Shown here in pieces: positions 1 to 5,222 of a DNA stretch of 5,222 bases. Made by a program: the position numbers and the translations under genes. The DNA lies in NCBI GenBank assembly GCA_003537495.1, contig DPSB01000200.1:1-5222 (forward strand), written 5' to 3'. Under the pieces are notes generated by a model. The model was given only the letters and a program-made list of their open reading frames with translations. It ran no database searches and had not been told where the DNA came from. The DNA is from Cytophagales bacterium. GTDB taxonomy: Bacteria; Bacteroidota; Bacteroidia; Cytophagales; Cyclobacteriaceae. Numbering within the stretch: position 1 is the first letter of the stretch; each line of letters starts with the position of its first letter.

Positions 1-317
1 GCGATGGAAATGGTTCTTTTCTTGGTAAAAAGCACCTCGTTGAGATTGGCTACTTTACGCAAAATGTCAGTTCTGGGGCTCTCCATTTGCTCCAGCAGAT
101 GCTCTTCAATTTTTTGGTTTAAGCGCGACCGCAGCGTATAATACGCATTGGCATTTACCTCCAGCTCAACCATAATTTTACTATCCGATAACTGACGCTC
201 GCGTAAAGCTTTTAACAGATGAGCCGACTTTTCGGCATTGCTTTCACTCAGCGAATCGTAGATGGATTTATAGTCGGTGTCGGAAAGTTGTTTGACAATG
301 TTCTTTAGCTTGGCCAT
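1..317 (-). CDS. Conserved hypothetical protein, N-terminal part (cut by the left edge)
   Basis: An open frame reads leftward from an ATG at 317 for 105 complete codons with no stop and runs off the window, so only the N-terminus is seen. It begins MAKLKNIVKQLSDTDYKSIY. The sequence is charged, leucine-rich and predicted helical, with no signal peptide or membrane segment, so it should be cytoplasmic. Residues about 42-72 (LSDSKIMVELEVNANAYYTL followed by RSRLNQKIEEHL) have the spacing of a helix-turn-helix-like or packed helical pair, but I cannot assign a named domain. It resembles uncharacterised proteins I associate with Cytophagales genomes, from memory only. The frame is supported by its open length, sensible composition and a promoter-like element about 30 bases upstream of the ATG. 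It is divergent from the peptidase gene, with 166 bases between the starts. The function is unknown. Confidence 0.8.
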   Translation of the reverse strand, partial: MAKLKNIVKQLSDTDYKSIYDSLSESNAEKSAHLLKALRERQLSDSKIMVELEVNANAYYTLRSRLNQKIEEHLLEQMESPRTDILRKVANLNEVLFTKKRTISI

Positions 318-331
318 TACGGGAGTCTATT

Positions 332-362
332 AGACCTGAAAAGATACAAATTTAACAGGTCT
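332..362. repeat. 7-bp inverted repeat flanking the candidate -7 element
   Basis: AGACCTG (332-338) and CAGGTCT (356-362) are perfect inverted copies separated by 17 bases. The candidate -7 element at 347-354 lies between the arms. This arrangement could be an operator for a dimeric repressor, or a stem with a 17-base loop in the leader. A 7-bp inverted repeat is not rare by chance, so only the position makes it notable. Confidence 0.35.
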
Positions 363-373
363 TCACAATCAAA
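347..373 (-). promoter_or_regulatory. Candidate Bacteroidota-type promoter for the leftward hypothetical gene
   Basis: On the minus strand, TAAATTTG (354 down to 347) matches the Bacteroidota sigma-ABfr -7 consensus TAnnTTTG exactly. A TTTG lies upstream at 373-370 as a possible -33 element. The gap between the two is 15 bases, shorter than the usual 17-23, so the -33 half is weak. Transcription would start near 340, giving a leader of about 25 bases before the ATG at 317. The -7 match and leader length are seen directly; promoter activity is inferred. Confidence 0.4.
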
Positions 374-384
374 GAACTTCTATT

Positions 385-410
385 GCAATTTTATACTGGC
401 GGCAATTTTA
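385..410. repeat. 9-bp direct repeat in the divergent intergenic region
   Basis: GCAATTTTA occurs at 385-393 and again at 402-410, exact over 9 bases, with a 17-base period. It sits between the candidate leftward promoter and the peptidase start, so it could be a pair of regulator sites. The copies are AT-rich and short; a chance origin is possible. No consensus promoter for the rightward operon was found around it. Confidence 0.35.
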
Positions 411-483
411 GCTTGAAGTGTTGTTTTTTGCCCATTGGGTTAGATAACTTGCCCTACCAAAGTCCCTTATAAACTTAGCATCT

Positions 484-2658
484 ATGAAGAGAATTCTGAT
501 TGTACTATTGCTGATTACACCGTGGTTTATACAGGCACAAGGCCTGCGGTGGGCACCTGAAGGAAACGCCTACTACCGTGTAGAAGGCGGAGAGATCAAT
601 CGGTATAGCTTACCAGCCAATACCAAAACTACATTTGTATCGAGAGCCGAACTTACCCCGGCCGGGGCCCAGACCTTACGGGTACGTAACTATGCCTTCT
701 CAAAAGATCAATCCAAACTGTTGATTTTTACCAATACCCAACGCGTATGGCGCTTAGATACGCGAGGCGATTACTGGGTGCTTGATCTGAAAACAAAAGC
801 CTTAACACAAATCGGAAAATCAAGACCTGCCTCCTCTCTTATGTTCGCCAAGCTATCGCCCGATGGTACCAAGGCCGCTTATGTAAGCGAGCAAAATGTA
901 TATGTGGAAGAGCTGAGCAACGGGCAGGTAAAAGCCATTACAACCGATGGCAACCGGAAATTAATAAATGGCACATTCGATTGGGCCTACGAAGAAGAAT
1001 TTGCCTGTCGCGATGGCTTTCAATGGAGCCCGGACAGCAAACAACTTTCATTCTGGCAATTGGATGCACGCCAGATCCGCGATTTCTATATGATCAACAA
1101 TACCGATTCGGTTTATTCTAAAATCATTCCGGTGGAGTACCCCACCGCGGGTCAAACACCTTCGCCTGCCCGTATTGGCGTGGCCGATGTAACATCTGGT
1201 AAAATAACCTGGCTTGCCCTTCCGGGCGATGCGAAACAACATTACCTGCCGCGCATGGAATGGAACAGTGCTACCGAAATTCTGGTACAGCAATTAAATC
1301 GCAAACAAAACGAAAGCAAAATCTTTTCGTGCCATCCTCAAACCGGTGTAGCCACTCAGGTTTATGTTGAAACCGATGCTGCGTGGATTGATCTCTACAC
1401 GCCATGGGAAAATGTATATGCGTTAGACTTCCGGCATTATTTCCGGTGGCTGAATGGTGGAAAAGAATTTTTGTGGATGAGTGAAAAAGATGGTTGGCGG
1501 CACGCATACCGTATTTCTAAAGACGGAACAAAACAAACTTTAATTACCGTGGGCGATTATGATGTGATGGATATCCGGTTGGTAGATGAAAAGAATAACC
1601 TGTTGTATTTTCTGGCATCGCCACAAAATGCCACGCAGAAATATCTGTATAAAATTAAGTTAGACGGAAAGGGAAAAGCTGAATTGGTAACACCATCGGC
1701 TTTAGCCGGAACGCACGACTATTCTATATCACCTACCGGAACATTTGCCACGCATAGCTTCAATAACAGTTTTACAAAACCAGTGAACGAACTTATAGCG
1801 TTACCCAAACACATGGCTCTAAATGAAAAAGAAAGTATACAAGCTAAACTGAAAGATGCCACCCAACCTAAAACCGTTGAGTTCTTCAAAGTTAAAACAG
1901 AAGAAGGTGTAGAAATGGACGGCTGGATGGTGAAGCCTACCAACTTTGATGCGACCAAAAAATATCCGGTGGTGTTTTATGTTTATACGGAACCGTGGGG
2001 TGCTAATGTTCACGATACGTATGGCGCAGCAGACAATCATTTGTTTACTGGCGACATGGCTGAAGAAGGTTATATCTATATGTCGATTGATAACCGCGGA
2101 ACACCCGCGCCAAAGGGCAGAGCCTGGCGCAAGAGTGTATATCGTAAAATCGGTTTAGTCAATATTAAAGATCAGGCGCTGGCAGCAAAAGAGATTTTGA
2201 AATGGCCTTTTGTAGATGCCGATAGAATTGCAGTATGGGGTTGGAGCGGTGGTGGTTCAGCAACACTTAACCTGATGTTTCAATATCCGGAAATTTATAA
2301 AACCGGTATTGCTGTTGCCGCAGTAGCGAATCAACTTACCTACGATAACATGTATCAGGAGCGCTACATGGGTTTGCCACAAGAAAATCTGCAAGACTTT
2401 ATTGCTGGTTCGCCTATTACTTATGCGAAGAATTTACAAGGAAATTTACTTTACATACATGGCACCGGAGATGATAATGTGCATTATGCCAATGCTGAAA
2501 TGTTAGTGAACGAATTGGTTAAGCACGGCAAGCAATTTCAGTTTATGGCTTACCCCAACCGTACACATGGCATTAGCGAAGGCGAAGGCACTTCTGAACA
2601 TTTAGCCACTTTGTATTCCGATTACTTACGCAAACATTGTCCACCCGGCCCACGGTAA
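484..2658 (+). CDS. Secreted S9 family serine peptidase, dipeptidyl peptidase IV-like
   Basis: A 724-residue exopeptidase predicted to remove N-terminal dipeptides from peptides, probably after Pro or a small residue, in the periplasm or at the surface. Residues 1-18 form a signal peptide (MKRI, a hydrophobic run, then QA), with likely cleavage after Ala18. The beta-propeller domain (DPPIV_N) spans about 60-430 and carries DWAYEEE at 166-172; Glu171 and Glu172 match the pair that binds the substrate amino terminus in human DPP4. The alpha/beta-hydrolase domain (Peptidase_S9) spans about 490-720. Its triad is Ser588 in GWSGGG, Asp663 in GTGDDNVH and His695 in RTHG; the Asp-His spacing of 32 equals that of human DPP4. 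Tyr501 fits the oxyanion-hole Tyr547, and Tyr620, Tyr624 and Asn665 fit Tyr662, Tyr666 and Asn710. The length is normal. The ATG at 484 directly precedes the signal peptide and has no Shine-Dalgarno sequence. Substitutions in the S1 pocket leave exact specificity open; prolyl tripeptidyl peptidase or another S9 exopeptidase are alternatives. It is the first gene of a two-gene operon. Confidence 0.95.
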   Translation: MKRILIVLLLITPWFIQAQGLRWAPEGNAYYRVEGGEINRYSLPANTKTTFVSRAELTPAGAQTLRVRNYAFSKDQSKLLIFTNTQRVWRLDTRGDYWVLDLKTKALTQIGKSRPASSLMFAKLSPDGTKAAYVSEQNVYVEELSNGQVKAITTDGNRKLINGTFDWAYEEEFACRDGFQWSPDSKQLSFWQLDARQIRDFYMINNTDSVYSKIIPVEYPTAGQTPSPARIGVADVTSGKITWLALPGDAKQHYLPRMEWNSATEILVQQLNRKQNESKIFSCHPQTGVATQVYVETDAAWIDLYTPWENVYALDFRHYFRWLNGGKEFLWMSEKDGWRHAYRISKDGTKQTLITVGDYDVMDIRLVDEKNNLLYFLASPQNATQKYLYKIKLDGKGKAELVTPSALAGTHDYSISPTGTFATHSFNNSFTKPVNELIALPKHMALNEKESIQAKLKDATQPKTVEFFKVKTEEGVEMDGWMVKPTNFDATKKYPVVFYVYTEPWGANVHDTYGAADNHLFTGDMAEEGYIYMSIDNRGTPAPKGRAWRKSVYRKIGLVNIKDQALAAKEILKWPFVDADRIAVWGWSGGGSATLNLMFQYPEIYKTGIAVAAVANQLTYDNMYQERYMGLPQENLQDFIAGSPITYAKNLQGNLLYIHGTGDDNVHYANAEMLVNELVKHGKQFQFMAYPNRTHGISEGEGTSEHLATLYSDYLRKHCPPGPR

Positions 2659-3479
2659 TGAAAAAGATTAACACGTTGCATTTATTCAATCCACTGGAAC
2701 AAAAACTGATTGAACTACTGAAAAGTTTATCGCCAACAGACTGGAATAAACCAACGGTTGCCAAACTGTGGACTGTAAAAGATGTTGCAGCACATTTGTT
2801 GGACACAAGTGTGCGCACTATTGCTATGGCACAACAACATGCGGGCGATCCGCCCGATGCAATTAACTCCTATCAGGATTTGGTTAATTATCTTAATCGG
2901 CATAATGCCGATTGGGTAAAGGCCATGAGGCGCGTTAGTCCGCAAACGTTGATAGACTTTCTGCAACTCACACAACAGCCCATGATTGACTATTACCATT
3001 CGCTGGATTTAGAAGCACCAGCCATGTTTTCGGTTGCGTGGGCTGGCGAAAATGAATCCAAGAACTGGTTTCACATTGCACGCGAATACACCGAGCGCTG
3101 GCACCATCAGCAACAAATACGCGATGCCGTACAACAAGAGGGCATTATGACGCGTGAATACTTCTACCCCATGATTGACACGTTACTGCGTGCATTGCCG
3201 CACAATTTTAGAAATACTACAGCACCGGACGGAACCTGTGTTGAGGTAACTATAACTGGCGATGCGGGAGGCAATTGGATCATTCAATCTCAAGCCGGCA
3301 AGTGGAACTTGGTGGAATCGGGGCAACCTATTGCAACCACGCTAACACTTACTCCTGACACTGCGTGGAAATTATTTACCAAAGCTTTAACTCCTGCACA
3401 AGCTGACGCATACGTAAAAGTTGTTGGTGATAAAAGCTTGAGCGCACCTGTATTGAAAATGGTGGCGGTGATGGGATAG
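2658..3479 (+). CDS. DinB/maleylpyruvate isomerase-like (MDMPI family) metalloprotein
   Basis: A 273-residue cytoplasmic protein of the MDMPI_N (DinB-like four-helix bundle) superfamily, whose members are often metal-dependent thiol transferases or isomerases. The helical domain spans about 10-160. His46 (in VAAHLLD), Glu146 and His150 (in EYTERWHHQQQIRDA) fit the His-Glu-His zinc ligands known for Corynebacterium glutamicum maleylpyruvate isomerase, including the E-x3-H spacing. The C-terminal part (about 185-273) looks like the SCP2-like MDMPI_C domain. There is no signal peptide. I chose the ATG at 2658 over an upstream TTG at 2637: it overlaps the peptidase stop as TAATG, a usual arrangement for translational coupling, and the TTG would add seven residues encoded inside the peptidase's end. 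No Shine-Dalgarno sequence is visible. Substrate and thiol cofactor are unknown; Bacteroidota are not known to make mycothiol, so the family name should not be read as a function. Confidence 0.85.
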   Translation: MKKINTLHLFNPLEQKLIELLKSLSPTDWNKPTVAKLWTVKDVAAHLLDTSVRTIAMAQQHAGDPPDAINSYQDLVNYLNRHNADWVKAMRRVSPQTLIDFLQLTQQPMIDYYHSLDLEAPAMFSVAWAGENESKNWFHIAREYTERWHHQQQIRDAVQQEGIMTREYFYPMIDTLLRALPHNFRNTTAPDGTCVEVTITGDAGGNWIIQSQAGKWNLVESGQPIATTLTLTPDTAWKLFTKALTPAQADAYVKVVGDKSLSAPVLKMVAVMG

Positions 3480-3502
3480 GTAATTTTGGTGAGGAAGAAT
3501 TC

Positions 3503-3515
3503 ACCTAGCCTAGGT
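3503..3515. repeat. 13-base palindrome over the kinase stop codon
   Basis: ACCTAG-C-CTAGGT is a 6-bp inverted repeat around a single central base, at the junction of the two convergent genes. It includes the TAG stop of the minus-strand kinase (3507-3505). A second, weaker inverted repeat, GGTGA (3488-3492) and TCACC (3501-3505), overlaps it. Neither is followed by a T-tract on either strand, so I do not call a terminator; the one-base loop would not form a good RNA hairpin. Confidence 0.3.
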
Positions 3516-5100
3516 TAAAATAAAGTAAAAACCGGGTGCCCTTATTTACTTCGCTTTCAACTTCAATTCGTCCACCTAAAGCTTCCATCTGTGTTTTTAC
3601 AAGATATAATCCCAACCCTTTGCCTTCTACATGCTGATGAAAACGTTTGTACAGATTGAAAAGATTATCGCGATGCATTGTCATATCAATACCCAACCCA
3701 TTGTCAGTAATCTCTACACAAACAAATGAGTTTGTAATAAAGCTTACAATTTCAAGTTTTAAAAGCCGATCCGGATCACGGTACTTAATGGCATTACTAA
3801 TCAGGTTATAGAAAACACTTTCTACATAGGGAGCCACCGAAAGAATTTTTTCATTTCCCATTCGTAGATCAACAGTGGCCTTCACTATGCTGACTTCATC
3901 TTGTAATGTTACCAGCACCTTGCGAACCATTTGGTTCAAGTCAACTTCCGATCGGGTGAGCGTATTTTGTCTTTGAACATAGAGTATATCACTCAAATCA
4001 CGAATAACTTCATCAATATCTCTACAGGATTTAACCACCATTTTATAAATATCATCCTTATCGGCAGCGGCCTCGCTATATTCCAGCAGGTTTGCTAACC
4101 CGATCAGGCGCACCATCGGGGCACGGAGGTTATGCGAAATAATATAGGTAAACTGCTGCAGGCGGGTATTCTGTTCTCCTAACTCGCGGTTGGCAATCAA
4201 CAGGTCGTTTGTTTGTCGCTCTACTTCCTGCGCAAGTTCTTTATTCTTTTGTTCAATCTGGAATGCCTGCGCTTCAATGGTTTCATTAGCAAGTTTAATC
4301 TGCTGTTGCTGAATAATTAATTGTTCGTTGTGTGCTTTAATGGATTCATTCTGTTCAAACAAGTCTTTTGTTTTTTCTTTTACTTGCCTGTCAAGCTCCT
4401 CATTATTCTGCTGAAGAATATTGTTCTTTTCTTGTTGCGCTTTCCTTAGCTCATCTGATAATAGAAATGTTTTAGCTGTTGAGAATGCCATATAACCCAA
4501 TGCGGGTACAGCTAACAGAAAAATCAAAAATTGCAGCAGGTAACTACTGCGTAGAGCCCTCTGAATATTAGCATTTGCATCGGCAACTACTTTCGTTTCA
4601 AAAATTGTTACCCGATCAGAGAATGCTTTATAGGCACGCCAAACTTCGTAACCTTCGATGGCTCGCAAGAGCGTTGGAAATTCATCCATTTTTTTATCCT
4701 TTACTAACAACAACATCTTGTCGCAGAGATTGAAATATGCTGTAACTGTTAGTTCCAGAGAATCAAGCTCAGTCAGTCTGTCAAAATGCTGGGCTTGCAG
4801 GGCTTGCCGCAGTCGCTTTATAATTTTAGGGTGACTAATTTTTGCAGAATCGGTAGCGGCTAACTGCGGTTCTTGCCCTGTTAAAGCATAACCCCGCAAT
4901 GCCAAATCCATTAAATGAATATTTCTGATTACATCTAATGAATTGAGTTTAGCCTGCTCTGCATTTTTTAGCAAAAGTTTCTTGCGTTCAATCGAAAGAC
5001 TATTTTGATAAATAAGTGTGGCATTAACAGCCAACAGAATGCCAATAACCGAAACTACTGCGAACAGAAGTCGGGATCGGGTTTTAAGGGTGCTGGCCAT
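3505..5100 (-). CDS. Orphan membrane sensor histidine kinase with CHASE3-like sensor region
   Basis: A 531-residue inner-membrane kinase that should autophosphorylate on His and pass phosphate to a response regulator not in this window. TM1 is at about 11-31 and TM2 at about 187-207. They enclose a periplasmic helical region containing DLALRGYALTG (about 65-75), the RGYxLTG signature of CHASE3 domains. A Gln/Glu/Asn-rich coiled coil of about 100 residues (215-317) leads to HisKA, with the phospho-acceptor His323 in ISHNLRAP. The HATPase_c domain has the N-box NLISNAIKYR (Asn436), G1 box DNGLGID (466-472), F-box YKRF (484-487) and G2 box GKGLGLYL (493-500). All catalytic boxes are intact. I chose the ATG at 5100; the frame is open three codons further to a TTG at 5109, but no ribosome site favours it. 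It converges on the MDMPI-like gene with 25 bases between them. There is no receiver, PAS or DNA-binding domain. The ligand is unknown. Confidence 0.93.
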   Translation of the reverse strand: MASTLKTRSRLLFAVVSVIGILLAVNATLIYQNSLSIERKKLLLKNAEQAKLNSLDVIRNIHLMDLALRGYALTGQEPQLAATDSAKISHPKIIKRLRQALQAQHFDRLTELDSLELTVTAYFNLCDKMLLLVKDKKMDEFPTLLRAIEGYEVWRAYKAFSDRVTIFETKVVADANANIQRALRSSYLLQFLIFLLAVPALGYMAFSTAKTFLLSDELRKAQQEKNNILQQNNEELDRQVKEKTKDLFEQNESIKAHNEQLIIQQQQIKLANETIEAQAFQIEQKNKELAQEVERQTNDLLIANRELGEQNTRLQQFTYIISHNLRAPMVRLIGLANLLEYSEAAADKDDIYKMVVKSCRDIDEVIRDLSDILYVQRQNTLTRSEVDLNQMVRKVLVTLQDEVSIVKATVDLRMGNEKILSVAPYVESVFYNLISNAIKYRDPDRLLKLEIVSFITNSFVCVEITDNGLGIDMTMHRDNLFNLYKRFHQHVEGKGLGLYLVKTQMEALGGRIEVESEVNKGTRFLLYFNLG

Positions 5101-5164
5101 GACATACAACTAAAGTACCTTTAAATAACAAAACTCTTACGGAAGTAGCTAAAAAGGTTTAAAG

Positions 5165-5200
5165 TAAAGAAAGGCTACCATAGACGGCAACCTTTCTTTA
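5165..5200 (-). terminator. Strong hairpin, likely terminator of an unseen minus-strand gene to the right
   Basis: The arms 5165-5179 and 5186-5200 form a 15-position stem around the 6-base loop at 5180-5185. On the minus strand every position pairs, with two G-U wobbles. Read as plus-strand RNA the same two positions are C-A mismatches (5175/5190 and 5177/5188), so the structure suits minus-strand RNA better. The minus-strand 5' arm begins A-rich and the 3' arm is U-rich (CCTTTCTTTA), followed by CTTTAAACCTTTTT. This fits an intrinsic terminator for a gene ending just beyond 5222, insulating the kinase, which would then use its own promoter between about 5101 and 5164. I found no consensus promoter there: TACTTTAG (5117-5110) is one mismatch from the -7 element but lies too close to the ATG and lacks a spaced -33. 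Confidence 0.65.
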
Positions 5201-5222
5201 TTTATTAAAAAACACTCTTTTA

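Noticed and set aside
409..460. Possible promoter elements for the rightward operon, such as TAGCTTGA (409-416) and ATAACTTG (444-451).
   Set aside because: Each has two or more mismatches to TAnnTTTG or a poorly spaced TTTG upstream. No candidate stands out, so the peptidase promoter is left uncalled.
1048..2158. Several open frames of 70-81 codons within the peptidase gene, mostly on the minus strand.
   Set aside because: They overlap a clearly real gene, have no recognisable domains or starts, and have compositions expected of shadow frames.
2637..2657. TTG start giving the MDMPI-like protein seven more residues (MSTRPTV).
   Set aside because: The extra residues are encoded inside the peptidase's C-terminal codons, add nothing to the fold, and an ATG in the TAATG overlap is a much more usual start.
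3488..3505. GGTGA/TCACC inverted repeat as a terminator for the peptidase-MDMPI operon.
   Set aside because: The stem is only 5 bp and is followed by TAGCCTAGG rather than a T-tract.
5101..5109. TTG start giving the kinase three more residues, and an ATG at 5105-5103.
   Set aside because: The TTG has no supporting ribosome site, the ATG at 5105 is out of frame, and the ATG at 5100 leaves a normal short cytoplasmic N-terminus before TM1.

Overview
The window looks like a chromosomal segment of a Bacteroidota bacterium, most likely from the Cytophagales. The base composition is moderately AT-leaning. There are no Shine-Dalgarno sequences before the starts, as is usual in this phylum. One upstream region has a good match to the Bacteroidota -7 element TAnnTTTG. 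The proteins also resemble Bacteroidota families: a secreted S9 peptidase ending in CPPGPR and a sensor kinase with the H-box variant SHNLRAP. The organism call is inference from these traits; there is no marker gene in the window.

Layout from left to right: (1) positions 1-317, minus strand, the N-terminal 105 codons of a conserved hypothetical protein cut by the left edge; (2) positions 318-483, a 166-base divergent intergenic region with a candidate promoter for the minus-strand gene, a 7-bp inverted repeat around it and a 9-bp direct repeat; (3) positions 484-2658, plus strand, a secreted dipeptidyl-peptidase-IV-like serine peptidase with an intact triad and double-Glu motif; (4) positions 2658-3479, plus strand, a DinB/maleylpyruvate-isomerase-like (MDMPI) metalloprotein whose ATG overlaps the peptidase stop by one base; (5) positions 3505-5100, minus strand, an orphan membrane histidine kinase, convergent with gene 4; (6) positions 5165-5200, a strong hairpin that fits best as a terminator for an unseen minus-strand gene beyond the right edge.

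Genes 3 and 4 form a tight two-gene operon and are probably translationally coupled. The peptidase should act outside the cytoplasm, clipping dipeptides from peptide N-termini for uptake. The MDMPI-like protein is cytoplasmic, and its functional link to the peptidase is unknown. The kinase has no receiver domain and no response regulator in view, so its partner lies elsewhere.

Overall this is ordinary core-type sequence. I see no mobile element, CRISPR array, RNA gene or defence system, and no convincing undescribed system. The points most worth a second look are the altered S1 pocket of the peptidase, the TAATG coupling of two unrelated families, the strand-asymmetric hairpin at the right end and the repeats in the divergent intergenic region.
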